The position numbers and the translations under genes are program-made. From contig CALSTB010000004.1 of assembly GCA_943789165.1 (NCBI GenBank), forward strand, positions 186,001 through 250,000: a stretch of 64,000 bases of DNA, written 5' to 3'. The DNA comes from an uncultured Bacteroidia bacterium. Its GTDB lineage: Bacteria; Bacteroidota; Bacteroidia; NS11-12g; UBA9320. The notes under the pieces are model-generated. The model did no database searches, was not told where the DNA came from, and worked only from the letters and a program-made list of their open reading frames with translations. Below, piece after piece: positions 1 to 8,409 of this stretch (position 1 is the stretch's first letter; every line of letters starts with the position of its first letter).

Positions 1-1017
1 CATATGTGCTTTGTCACTTGGCAAATAGATTTCCATCGTAGATACGTTAGCGGGAATATTATCGCTTTTAAGTGGCGGGTTTAACTTTCGAATGTCTTCA
101 ATCGTCATATCCAATGTTTCAGCAACAGCTTGCAAATTGTGGTTAGGACTACAAATCACCTTGGTTACATTAGCCTCTGGCTTTTCTGCATACGCTGGAA
201 AAATACCGTAGTGCTCATAGAAGTTCATTAAGTACGCCACCGCAATGTAAGAAGGGATGTAGTTTTGGGTTTGTTTTGGTAGATATGGATAAATCTCCCA
301 AAAACCTGTCTTACCTCCTGCATGTCGGATTGCTTTACGGATATTGCCTGGGCCACAGTTGTAGCTCGCGATAACTACCAACCAATCATCAAATACCAAA
401 GACATGTCTTTGAAATAATGCGCAGCTGCTTCTGTACTTTTTTCGATGTCACGTCTTTCGTCTTGGTAACGATCAATCTTTAAATCATATATCTTGCCTG
501 TGTATGGCATAAACTGCCATAGGCCAACAGCGCCTGAACGAGAGGTCGCATACGGATTTAACGCACTTTCAATGACACTCACATATTTTAATTCTAACGG
601 TAAATCGTTTTTGTCGAAAACGCTTTCATATACAGGGAAGTAATGTTCACTTAAAGTAATCATTTGCTTCAATTTCGACTGCCAACTGGTGCCAAAGTAA
701 TTGATAAATCGTTTTACCTCAGAGTTGTAATCCATTGAAATCTGAAATTCTAAGGAGTTAACGTGTGAGAAGAATATGGAACTGTCAACAGGGATTTCGT
801 TATCAAGAAATTCAGTGATTTCGTCTGTTAACAAAACAGGAGCAGCTTCTGGAGTTTCAAGAGTGGCTAAAGCGCCTGTGGATTCATTTTCTGCCACAAC
901 TTCCGTTGTAACATCTTCTGTAGAGTCTGATTTTTCGATTTCATGATCACCCAATGCAATTTGAGATCCGATTAAAAACGTTAAAATAAACTTGACTGTG
1001 TGCTTCTGTAAAATCAT
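1..1017 (-). CDS. Membrane-bound lytic murein transglycosylase D-like protein (3' end outside window)
   Basis: This gene is open at the window edge; 339 residues are visible. I translated it by hand from the ATG at 1017. It starts with a hydrophobic export signal and an acidic linker rich in T, E and A. An SLT (lysozyme-like) domain follows, with the catalytic Glu in the motif ESALNP, then AVGLWQFMP and the NCGPGN motif. The last visible part (from about residue 285) is a LysM peptidoglycan-binding repeat. Proteins of this family cleave the glycan strand of peptidoglycan to 1,6-anhydro products in the periplasm. More LysM repeats may follow outside the window. The gene is divergent from the alanine dehydrogenase gene. 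The family call is firm; the exact MltD assignment is less so. Confidence 0.9.
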   Translation of the reverse strand, partial: MILQKHTVKFILTFLIGSQIALGDHEIEKSDSTEDVTTEVVAENESTGALATLETPEAAPVLLTDEITEFLDNEIPVDSSIFFSHVNSLEFQISMDYNSEVKRFINYFGTSWQSKLKQMITLSEHYFPVYESVFDKNDLPLELKYVSVIESALNPYATSRSGAVGLWQFMPYTGKIYDLKIDRYQDERRDIEKSTEAAAHYFKDMSLVFDDWLVVIASYNCGPGNIRKAIRHAGGKTGFWEIYPYLPKQTQNYIPSYIAVAYLMNFYEHYGIFPAYAEKPEANVTKVICSPNHNLQAVAETLDMTIEDIRKLNPPLKSDNIPANVSTMEIYLPSDKAHM

Positions 1018-1144
1018 AATGAACTATAAATCAAACGTACAAGTACCGGTTTAATTGCAGAGTTTGAAAATATAATTATCTAGTTACGCTCAAATTAATA
1101 GACAAAAATAGACAGTCCAAAAGTATGAATTCTTTCATTTAAAG

Positions 1145-1152
1145 TATCTTTG
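1145..1152 (+). promoter_or_regulatory. Bacteroidota -7 promoter element before ald
   Basis: TATCTTTG matches TAnnTTTG, the -7 consensus of Bacteroidota sigma-70-type promoters. It lies 47 bases before the alanine dehydrogenase start. No clear -33 TTG is visible. Confidence 0.5.
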
Positions 1153-1199
1153 AGAAACAAAATTGATTCTATCGTGAATCGATGGCTAATTAAAATTGA

Positions 1200-2426
1200 A
1201 TGGCAGATTTTTCTAAAAAGGCGTGGACCGATTTGGCCAAACAGGCAAGTTTGCAACCGCAAGAAAAATTACAACAACTCAAACTAAAGAAAAGTAAGCT
1301 GTGCATTACCGTACCAGCCGAAATCACGTATCAAGAAAAGCGGGTGTCATTGTCACCGCTATCGGTTGAAATGTTGGTTAACAACGGGCATGACGTACGC
1401 ATTGAAACCAATGCGGGAAAACTTGCCAATTTCTCCGACATTGAATACAGTGCGGTTGGTGCACAAATTTTATATGATCATGCTTCTGCGTTTGAAGGCG
1501 ACATTATTCTTAAAGTAGCTCCTCCAACAACAGAAGAAATTGACTTTATGAAACCGGGTCAGACCATTTTTAGTGCTCTTCAGCTTTCTGATTTGAAAAG
1601 AGATTGCCTGATGCAAATGATTCGAAAGAAGATTACTGCTATTGGGTATGAGTACCTGAGAGACGATGGTGGAACTTTGCCTGTAATTCGAGCCATGAGT
1701 GAAATCGCTGGTCGGGCGTCTGTATTAATTGCAGCAGAGTATTTAAATAATTCTAAAAACGGAAAAGGGGAACTAATAGGGGGAATTCCTGGGATTCCAC
1801 CAACTGATATTGTAATCATAGGTGCAGGTTCGGTAGGTGAATACGCCGTACGGGCCGCACTAGGTTTAGGAGCGCATGTGACGGTTTTCGACAATTCTTT
1901 GCATCGCTTACGTCGATTGGAATCTAGTTTGGGAAGACGACTGGCTTCGTCAACTATTTTACCTCACATATTACAAAAAGCCTTGATGAATTGTGATGTA
2001 GCCATTGGCGCGCTGCGAAGTTCTGAAGGAAGAAGTCCATTAGTGGTTTCTGAAGCAATGGTTCAAAAAATGAAAGCGAAATCGTTAATTGTTGACGTTT
2101 CAATAGATCAAGGTGGCTGCTTTGAAACAAGTGAAATTACCAATCACGAAAATCCAACCTTTTTAAAACACGATGTATTGCATTACTGCGTTCCAAATAT
2201 TGCTTCACGAGTGAGTAGAACAGCTAGCTACGCATTAAGTAATATTTTGTCTCCATTGATGCTAGAGATTGGGGAAGAAAGCGGGATTTACAACTACCTG
2301 TGGGGAAGTGAAGGGTTACGCCAAGGTGTTTATGTATACAAAGGCAACCTAACAAATCACAGCTTAGGCGAGCGCTTTAATATTCCAGCAAAAGAAATCG
2401 ACTTTTTATTTTCAGGCAATGTTTAA
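1200..2426 (+). CDS. ald: Alanine dehydrogenase
   Basis: The 408-residue protein has the two-domain layout of the AlaDH/PNT family. The N-terminal part carries the substrate-binding motif with PAEITYQEKRVSLSP (about residues 39-53). The Rossmann NAD-binding domain shows the dinucleotide motif GAGSVGEYA near residue 208, followed by an acidic residue ending the next strand (VFD). The enzyme interconverts L-alanine and pyruvate with NAD and ammonia in the cytoplasm. It is about 35 residues longer at the N-terminus than classical Ald, as in other Bacteroidota members. A pyridine nucleotide transhydrogenase alpha subunit is less likely because no membrane part or beta subunit is nearby. Confidence 0.88.
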   Translation: MADFSKKAWTDLAKQASLQPQEKLQQLKLKKSKLCITVPAEITYQEKRVSLSPLSVEMLVNNGHDVRIETNAGKLANFSDIEYSAVGAQILYDHASAFEGDIILKVAPPTTEEIDFMKPGQTIFSALQLSDLKRDCLMQMIRKKITAIGYEYLRDDGGTLPVIRAMSEIAGRASVLIAAEYLNNSKNGKGELIGGIPGIPPTDIVIIGAGSVGEYAVRAALGLGAHVTVFDNSLHRLRRLESSLGRRLASSTILPHILQKALMNCDVAIGALRSSEGRSPLVVSEAMVQKMKAKSLIVDVSIDQGGCFETSEITNHENPTFLKHDVLHYCVPNIASRVSRTASYALSNILSPLMLEIGEESGIYNYLWGSEGLRQGVYVYKGNLTNHSLGERFNIPAKEIDFLFSGNV

Positions 2427-2443
2427 GCTCTGAGCTATTCACA

Positions 2444-2451
2444 TATCTTTG
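2444..2451 (+). promoter_or_regulatory. Bacteroidota -7 promoter element before nusB
   Basis: TATCTTTG matches TAnnTTTG and lies only 13 bases before the nusB start, so the transcript leader would be very short. Confidence 0.45.
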
Positions 2452-2464
2452 CCGCTTTATTTTC

Positions 2465-3400
2465 ATGCTCAACAGAAGACTCATTAGAATTAAGGTTTTT
2501 CAAGCTCTTTACGTGTATTTACAAGATGAAACGCCAAGCTTGAACAAGTCAAAATCGTACTTGAAAAATTCGGTTTCCGGTATAGAAAACAATTTCCTAA
2601 CGGTTTTGCTGTTTCCAATAGAACTCACACATTTCTTGCGGGTTCATATGAATCCGTCTGAGAAGTATTTGAAAAAAGAAGAGGATGCACGGGTGTATTC
2701 AAATCTTTCTTTTCCAGATATTTATGACAAATTGGTTCAACACAAGGAAGTAAGCAGCGTGATGACAGCGCCAGCACACCGTTGGCAAGACTATCCAGAT
2801 TTATTGCGATCAGTGATAGGTCAAGTTCGAAAGGCAGAAGTGTTACAGCCTTATTTAGCGATGGAAAATCCATCTGCGGCAGAACAAGAAAAAGCATTCC
2901 TTCAGCTATACAAATTCATTATTGAGTCTTGTGAAGATTTCTCACAAGAAATGGAAGAGATTAATATGCTGTGGGATGATGAACGGATTCCAGTAAGAAA
3001 TGCGGTACAGCAATTTGTTCGCAGCGTGATACATGACAAATCGACCAAAAGCAACCGAAATAATACTGAAGACGCAGACTGGGAATACGCTGAAGAACTG
3101 TTGGAAAAGACCGTCCGCAACTATGACGAGTTTGTTGATTTAATTGATAAATCCGCACCTAAGTGGGACAAAGAAAGAATAGCAAAAACCGACATGGTCC
3201 TAATGACTATGGCGTTATCTGAGTTGCTTCATTTTCCGTATATACCAATAAAAGTTACTTTAAATGAGTATTTGGAATTGGCCAAAGACTATAGTACACC
3301 ACAGAGCAGTAAGTTTATTAATGGGGTGTTAGACAAGCTTGTGAAGCAGTTGCAAAGTCAGGATGAATTGGTAAAAAAAGGTAGAGGAATGGTGGGTTAA
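2465..3400 (+). CDS. nusB: Transcription antitermination factor NusB
   Basis: At 311 residues this is the long Bacteroidota form, about twice the E. coli length. The NusB fold is split by a long insertion: RRLIRIKVFQALY is at the very N-terminus. The hallmark helices (WDKERIAKTDMVLMTMALSE, then VTLNEYLELAKDYS and KFINGVLDKL) are at residues of about 235-300. NusB binds boxA RNA with NusE (S10) and prevents early termination in rRNA operons. It heads a forward group with the DUF1573 lipoprotein, yajC and coaE, an arrangement that supports the call. Confidence 0.93.
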   Translation: MLNRRLIRIKVFQALYVYLQDETPSLNKSKSYLKNSVSGIENNFLTVLLFPIELTHFLRVHMNPSEKYLKKEEDARVYSNLSFPDIYDKLVQHKEVSSVMTAPAHRWQDYPDLLRSVIGQVRKAEVLQPYLAMENPSAAEQEKAFLQLYKFIIESCEDFSQEMEEINMLWDDERIPVRNAVQQFVRSVIHDKSTKSNRNNTEDADWEYAEELLEKTVRNYDEFVDLIDKSAPKWDKERIAKTDMVLMTMALSELLHFPYIPIKVTLNEYLELAKDYSTPQSSKFINGVLDKLVKQLQSQDELVKKGRGMVG

Positions 3401-3458
3401 GCCCGCAAATCTTCTAATTTTGTTGTTGGTTTATTCGCATAAAGAAGTAGGCAGAAAT

Positions 3459-3926
3459 ATGAAAAAAAGTCTTGTAATTTTTTGGTTAAGTGTCGCCACA
3501 TTGGCGCTATCTAGTTGTAATTCAAATAGTCAAAAAACAAGTAACGGAGTCGACCCGAGTATTGCCGATAATAACAAAACGGCAGGTAATCCTGGCGCCG
3601 AAAACCCGGAGCCAAAATTTCAATTTGATCACGAGGAGTGGGATTTTGGAAAGATAAACGAAGGAGAAGAGGTAAAACATATTTATCGATTCACCAACGT
3701 TGGCAACGAAGACATGGTTATTAGCCAAGTGAATGCCACTTGTGGATGTACCATTCCACGCTGGAATAGAGAACCAATACCTCCAGGCGGCGAAGGTGAG
3801 ATTGAGGTGAAATTCAACAGTAAAAACAAACCTGGAAATCAGGTAAAAAGTGTGACGGTTACTGCAAATACAGTACCTCCAGCAACGATATTAACTTTTA
3901 AGGCCACTGTATTACCGGCCAGCTAA
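3459..3926 (+). CDS. DUF1573 domain lipoprotein
   Basis: The reading frame extends upstream to 3420, but the ATG at 3459 gives a standard lipoprotein signal: MKKS, a hydrophobic stretch and LSSC, so I chose it. After a low-complexity N/S/G-rich linker, a single Ig-like DUF1573 domain covers about residues 55-150. It carries the family marks FDFG-like WDFGKINEGE, YRFTNVGNEDMVIS, the CGCT motif and PPGGEGEIEVKF. The protein is predicted to be outer-membrane or periplasmic. Its function is not established. It sits 58 bases after nusB and 19 bases before yajC, and this DUF1573-yajC order recurs in Bacteroidota. Confidence 0.88.
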   Translation: MKKSLVIFWLSVATLALSSCNSNSQKTSNGVDPSIADNNKTAGNPGAENPEPKFQFDHEEWDFGKINEGEEVKHIYRFTNVGNEDMVISQVNATCGCTIPRWNREPIPPGGEGEIEVKFNSKNKPGNQVKSVTVTANTVPPATILTFKATVLPAS

Positions 3927-3945
3927 ATACACGTAATAAATAAAA

Positions 3946-4272
3946 ATGGATTTAATTATTCTTCAAGGAGCAGCACCAGCAAGCGGAGGTGGATCAAGTA
4001 TGTTATACATGTTAGGAGCCATGTTTGTGGTGATGTATTTTTTCATGATTCGACCTCAGATGAAAAAGAACAAGGCTCAAATCGCCTTTAAAGATTCTAT
4101 CAAAAAAGGTGATAAGATTGTGACTACAGGTGGTATACATGGTAAAATTGCGGAAGTACGCGATACAACCTTTATTATTGATACCGAAGGTGGAGGAAAA
4201 CTTAGAATTGATAAGTCGTCAGTATCTATGGATTCAACCAACTTGCTAAATGGCGAAACGCAAAAGAAGTAA
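3946..4272 (+). CDS. yajC: Preprotein translocase subunit YajC
   Basis: The 108-residue protein has one transmembrane helix (about residues 20-38, ending FFMIRPQMKKNK), the defining YajC motif. A small soluble domain with KKGDKIVTTGGIHGKI follows. YajC associates with SecDF and the SecYEG channel at the inner membrane and aids protein export. The short Gly/Ser-rich N-terminus before the helix is usual. It lies in the nusB-coaE run with short spacers. Confidence 0.95.
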   Translation: MDLIILQGAAPASGGGSSMLYMLGAMFVVMYFFMIRPQMKKNKAQIAFKDSIKKGDKIVTTGGIHGKIAEVRDTTFIIDTEGGGKLRIDKSSVSMDSTNLLNGETQKK

Positions 4273-4281
4273 AATAGATAC

Positions 4282-4914
4282 GTGTCGAAGCATCTCAAAA
4301 TAGGGGTGACCGGAGGAATCGGCTCAGGTAAATCAACAGTGTGTTCCATTTTTGAGCATCTTGGTGTGCCTGTGTATAACGCCGACAATCGCGCAAAACA
4401 ACTCATGGCTGAAGACGAAGAGTTGAAAAAGAAACTGCGATTGGCGTTCGGTTGGGATGTGTATGACAAAAACGATAACCTCGATCGAGAGTATTTGTCG
4501 AAGATTGTATTTAACAATCCCCCACAACTACGCATCTTAAACCACATTGTTCACCCTGCCGTATTTGAAGACTACGCCAATTGGGTGAAAAAACAAAGTG
4601 ATGCAGGCCATCCATATTCAGTTAAAGAGGCTGCCTTGCTTGTTGAGGCAGAAAGCTACAAAGAGCTGGATAAGCTGATTGTTGTGACGTGTCCGATTGA
4701 CATTAGATTGGAACGCATCACAAAACGCGATGGTATACGACGTGAAGAAGTGTTAAAGCGGATTGAAAATCAATTGAGCGATAAAGACAGACTCGAACAT
4801 GCCGATTACGTTATTAAAAACGCAACTAATTTTTCTTTGATCAAGCAGGTCTTGGTGTTGCATAAAACATTTTCTGAAGAATTATCACCTAAAAGTGTCG
4901 CGAACCATGAGTGA
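4282..4914 (+). CDS. coaE: Dephospho-CoA kinase
   Basis: The protein starts at GTG, directly followed by the P-loop GVTGGIGSGKST (residues 8-19). The characteristic NADNRAKQLM, HP motif (HIVHPAVF) and RITKRDGI lid segments are present. It catalyses the last step of coenzyme A synthesis, phosphorylating dephospho-CoA with ATP. Its 210 residues are typical. The 3' end overlaps the start of the next gene, indicating translational coupling. Confidence 0.95.
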   Translation: MSKHLKIGVTGGIGSGKSTVCSIFEHLGVPVYNADNRAKQLMAEDEELKKKLRLAFGWDVYDKNDNLDREYLSKIVFNNPPQLRILNHIVHPAVFEDYANWVKKQSDAGHPYSVKEAALLVEAESYKELDKLIVVTCPIDIRLERITKRDGIRREEVLKRIENQLSDKDRLEHADYVIKNATNFSLIKQVLVLHKTFSEELSPKSVANHE

Positions 4915-5419
4915 TAAACGTTCGCAAACCCTAATCCTAAACCACGAGGAAATCCAACAAAAGATAACCCGGATGGCTTGGCAAATATTGGAAAACAATT
5001 ACAACGCCAAAACTTTAGTCATCATTGGTGTCGAAAAAAAGGGAAGCATTGTAAGTCAGTTGTTGTGTGATTCGTTAAAAGAAATTTCGAAACTGAAGTT
5101 AGTGCTTGGTAGTGTGTACATCGACAAAGAAAACCCAACTCTGGAAGGAATTTCTTTAACTTGTGATGCCGAGTTGGAAGGTAATAACGTTGTACTGGTT
5201 GATGATGTATTGAACAGTGGTAAAACCCTGATGTATGCGACACTGCCAATATTAGCGCAAAACCCACATCAACTTCAAACGGCAATTTTAGCCAATCGCG
5301 ATCATACAAGGTTTCCGATTAAAGCAGATTTTGTTGGCATATCATTGGCAACAACCTTGCAAGAACACATTCAATTTACCCAAGACAAAAAGGGTAAGAT
5401 GGCTGTTCACCTCGACTAG
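4907..5419 (+). CDS. PyrR-like phosphoribosyltransferase
   Basis: The ATG at 4907 overlaps the coaE stop by 8 bases; a GTG at 4895 is a less likely start. The PRPP-binding motif VVLVDDVLNSGKTL is near residues 98-111, preceded by an N-terminal hood with ILNHEEIQQKITRMAWQI that resembles PyrR and Bacteroidota uracil phosphoribosyltransferase-like proteins. Substrate is not clear from sequence: a pyrimidine regulator, uracil or hypoxanthine use are all possible. Its stop codon shares the palindrome CTAG with the stop of the opposing porE-like gene. Confidence 0.8.
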   Translation: MSDKRSQTLILNHEEIQQKITRMAWQILENNYNAKTLVIIGVEKKGSIVSQLLCDSLKEISKLKLVLGSVYIDKENPTLEGISLTCDAELEGNNVVLVDDVLNSGKTLMYATLPILAQNPHQLQTAILANRDHTRFPIKADFVGISLATTLQEHIQFTQDKKGKMAVHLD

Positions 5420-7362
5420 TTTTTCGTAATTTTTATTTCTGTTCTACGGTTTTGAGCCCGACCTTCTGGTGTATCGTTGGTTGCAACAGGCTGACTACTT
5501 CCGTATCCTTTATACGTTAATCGACTTGCGTCAATGTCTTGCGAAATCAAATATGTGTAAACCGATTGTGCCCGCTCTTCTGACAATGTTTTGTTACGCA
5601 CTTCTGTTCCAGTATTGTCAGTATGCCCACCGATTTCGATGTATAAGGAGGCGTTTCTGTTAAGATAATCTACTAACTGATTTAACTCAACGAAAGATTC
5701 TGTTTTTAGTTCTGACTTATCGACTTCAAACAAAACATTCTTCATGACCATTTTTACGTCTTTCTTAATTGGCTCAAGTTTGATGATCAATTCGTAAGGT
5801 TCATTTAACGTACTCTCTGACAAAGAAAAGTTTTCAGAATGATAGGCATATCCTGGTGCGCCCGCTTTTAACGCGTAATCACTGTTGGCAGGTAAGTTGA
5901 GTAAAAACTTACCATTCGCGGCATCTGAAAAAGTTTCTGTTACTTTCTTTCCAGTCTTTAAACTATACAATTCGATGTCGGCTTTTAAGGCTTTTCCAGT
6001 AAACTTGTCCATCACCACACCCCTAACATAGCTCGTTTTCTTCGGTCTCGCATCTTCGTACAGTTCAACAGAATAGATGTCCATACCACCGTAGTTAGGC
6101 GACAATCCCGAACTTGAGAAATAAGCAACATCACCACTTCTATTCACAATAAAGTTCCATTCATCTCCACTTGTGTTGATTGGATAACCAAGGTTCATAG
6201 GTGTCGACCATTTGCCGTTGATGGATCGCGTTAAGAAGATGTCTGATTTCCCCATTCCAGGCAAACCTTCAGATGTAAAGTATAAGGTGGTTCCATCATT
6301 GTGTATGAATGGAAACTGCTCATCACGTGGCGTGTTAATTCCAGGTCCCAGGTTTATTGGGTTACCCCATTTGCCATTCGTTTTTTTGGAATACCAAATG
6401 TCTGTACCACCAAAGCCTCCTGGACGGTTGCTTGCAAAATAAATGGTAACGCCGTCAGCTGAAATACTTGGCTGACTTTCCCACTCTCGAGAGTTTACTG
6501 GTTGTCCGAGGTTTTTAGGTTCAGTCCATGTTTCTCCTTCTCTGGCTGTGTACCAAATATCACATCTGCCGACACCACCTGGACGTGAACAAGATGTGAA
6601 AAACAAGAATTTACCGTCTGGGCTTGCACTAAACGCGCCTTCGTTTTCGCGCGTGTTGACTGGTGGTCCAATGTTTTTTGAAGCTGACCAAATCCAATCA
6701 CCGTTTTGTTCAACCAAATCGCTAATAAACAAATCTTCATCTTGCTCGTAAATCGACAAACTGCCATCTCTTCGAGTAAAGTATAAGGTTTGCTCTTCAA
6801 TATCTAAACCTGGAAAGTATTCTTCGTATTTGGTGTTAATGGCTGTTCCCAGGTTGACTGGTTTGAATGGGACTGGGTTGTTAAACGCTTTCTTAGCAAA
6901 CTCTGCACGGTCAATTTCAGCCATTACTTCTGCGCGTTTATCACCAACACCCACCACAGGTAGTAACCGGTTTAAAATCCGTAAGCAGTCGTCGTACTCG
7001 TTCAGTTGAAAATGGATACTCGCGAGGTCTGTCAGCGCATAGACGTGGTCTGGGTTAATGCCTAATATGGTTTGGAAAGTCGTTTTTGCTTCATCAAATC
7101 TACCGAGGTTCTTAAGTATATTTCCTTTCAGGTCGTAGGCGTCTATGTACCTTGGATCTTTAGCAATAGCTTTATCTAACAATTGGAGCGCTTTCTCGTC
7201 ATCTAAAAGGTTGTGCATTTTTAGAGCTTCTCCAAATAGCGCATACGCTTTTTTATTCGTAGTGCCTTTTGGCATTGACGTTTTACTCCCACCACATGAA
7301 GATAGGAATAGTGCTACGAGTAGCATGATGGGTAATCTAATTGACATAATCCTTGCTAACAT
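5416..7362 (-). CDS. porE: PorE-like lipoprotein (TPR, WD40-like propeller, regulatory domain, OmpA)
   Basis: The 648-residue protein has a lipoprotein signal with LFLSSC (an ATG at 7347 is an equally good start). TPR repeats cover about residues 35-140. A PD40/WD40-like beta-propeller with repeated FASNRPGGFGGTDIW-type units covers about 210-440. A carboxypeptidase-regulatory-like domain (VRGVVMDKFTGKALKADI) follows at about 455-530, and an OmpA C-terminal domain (GGHTDNTG, then LSEERAQSVYTYL and NRRTEI) ends the protein. This exact domain order defines PorE, the T9SS component that ties the secretion machine to peptidoglycan. It is the third gene of a reverse operon, 4 bases after the phosphodiesterase gene. 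A PorE paralogue outside T9SS remains possible, since Bacteroidota carry several. Confidence 0.8.
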   Translation of the reverse strand: MLARIMSIRLPIMLLVALFLSSCGGSKTSMPKGTTNKKAYALFGEALKMHNLLDDEKALQLLDKAIAKDPRYIDAYDLKGNILKNLGRFDEAKTTFQTILGINPDHVYALTDLASIHFQLNEYDDCLRILNRLLPVVGVGDKRAEVMAEIDRAEFAKKAFNNPVPFKPVNLGTAINTKYEEYFPGLDIEEQTLYFTRRDGSLSIYEQDEDLFISDLVEQNGDWIWSASKNIGPPVNTRENEGAFSASPDGKFLFFTSCSRPGGVGRCDIWYTAREGETWTEPKNLGQPVNSREWESQPSISADGVTIYFASNRPGGFGGTDIWYSKKTNGKWGNPINLGPGINTPRDEQFPFIHNDGTTLYFTSEGLPGMGKSDIFLTRSINGKWSTPMNLGYPINTSGDEWNFIVNRSGDVAYFSSSGLSPNYGGMDIYSVELYEDARPKKTSYVRGVVMDKFTGKALKADIELYSLKTGKKVTETFSDAANGKFLLNLPANSDYALKAGAPGYAYHSENFSLSESTLNEPYELIIKLEPIKKDVKMVMKNVLFEVDKSELKTESFVELNQLVDYLNRNASLYIEIGGHTDNTGTEVRNKTLSEERAQSVYTYLISQDIDASRLTYKGYGSSQPVATNDTPEGRAQNRRTEIKITKN

Positions 7363-7366
7363 AACC

Positions 7367-7858
7367 CTATTTTTTTAGTTCTATTACTTTGGCATTACTA
7401 ATTTTTCCGTCTGCAACTTCTATGGATACCATTGTTCTTACATGATGAAAACCGTGTATGCCTGCTGCTCCAGGATTGATATGGAGGTGATTTAAATTTT
7501 TGTCGAACACCACTTTCAAAATGTGAGAATGCCCCGTGATAACCAAATCAGGTTTTTCCTTGACAATTCGTTCTTTAAAATCGGGTTTGTATCTTTTGGG
7601 ATAACCACCAATGTGGGTCATTAATACCTTAACGCTTTCAACGGTAAAACAGCGGCCTTTTGGGTTTTCAGTACGCAGTTCTTGGCCATCTATGTTTCCA
7701 TAGACGCCCCTAACTGGATTGATGGCTGCTAGTTCGTCGTAAACATCAACGGTTCCCCAATCACCACCATGCCAAATTTCATCATGACTTTTCGCATATT
7801 TACGAATTGTGTCATCAATAAAACCATGCGTGTCTGAGAGAATAAGGATCTTTTTCAA
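7367..7858 (-). CDS. YfcE/MJ0936-family metallophosphoesterase
   Basis: The 163-residue protein carries the calcineurin-like metal-binding motifs in order: SDTHG (residues 8-12), GGDWG (about 31-35), GNID (about 55-58), THIGG (about 82-86), and GHSH (about 114-117). Proteins of this family hydrolyse phosphodiesters using a dinuclear metal centre in the cytoplasm; the physiological substrate is unknown. It lies 14 bases after the DUF3127 gene and just before the porE-like gene, so the three are probably co-transcribed. Confidence 0.9.
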   Translation of the reverse strand: MKKILILSDTHGFIDDTIRKYAKSHDEIWHGGDWGTVDVYDELAAINPVRGVYGNIDGQELRTENPKGRCFTVESVKVLMTHIGGYPKRYKPDFKERIVKEKPDLVITGHSHILKVVFDKNLNHLHINPGAAGIHGFHHVRTMVSIEVADGKISNAKVIELKK

Positions 7859-7872
7859 CCTCTATTGAGATG

Positions 7873-8256
7873 TTAAAACGGTAGATCACCTTCCGTTTCA
7901 TCTGAAGTGAAAACGGTATCTGCAGGTGCTTCTTCGTTAATACTATTGAAAGAAGCGGTATTGGTGTTATCGGACGGTTGACCGGTTTGGGTTTCAATTT
8001 TCCAAGCCTTGATATCCGTGTACCATCTTTCGTTGTACTCGCGTGACTCAATGTTGATTGCAACTTTGACAGTCGTACCTGGCGTTAAAGATTGGATTTC
8101 ATCCACTTTTTCACCCCAACAAGTAATCGCTACTTTTTTAGGATACTGCTCGTTGGTTTCGATAACCATGTCTTGCTTTTTCCATGGTCCTCTTTGGCTT
8201 TGACCACTTTGTTCTGGTAGTAATTTTATTATTTGTCCGGTGACTTCTAAACTCAT
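7873..8256 (-). CDS. DUF3127 domain protein
   Basis: The 127-residue protein matches the DUF3127 family by its opening EVTGQIIKLLPEQSG, the segment WKKQDMVIETNEQYPKKVAITCWGEK, and an acidic C-terminal tail ending DLPF. The small OB-like fold and the DLPF end resemble the tail of single-stranded DNA-binding proteins, whose acidic tip recruits partners. A nucleic-acid role is therefore plausible but not shown. It heads the reverse operon; a TACTTTCG promoter-like element (8271-8278, reverse) lies 14 bases upstream. Confidence 0.82.
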   Translation of the reverse strand: MSLEVTGQIIKLLPEQSGQSQRGPWKKQDMVIETNEQYPKKVAITCWGEKVDEIQSLTPGTTVKVAINIESREYNERWYTDIKAWKIETQTGQPSDNTNTASFNSINEEAPADTVFTSDETEGDLPF

Positions 8257-8409
8257 CTTCTTTTTTTATTCGAAAGTAAGAAGAAAGGCCAGAAGAAGTC
8301 GTAACGTAGGGAGGAAGTTCTTAACGGTTTGTGCACTTTTTTGGGGTTTTTATGTTGATTAATGACCCACATCACATTTTTGACAATTCAAATTGAATAT
8401 ATGTAAAAG

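Noticed and set aside
4077-4547. Open frame of 156 codons antisense to yajC and coaE
   Set aside because: Both opposite genes are certain and the frame spans their boundary.
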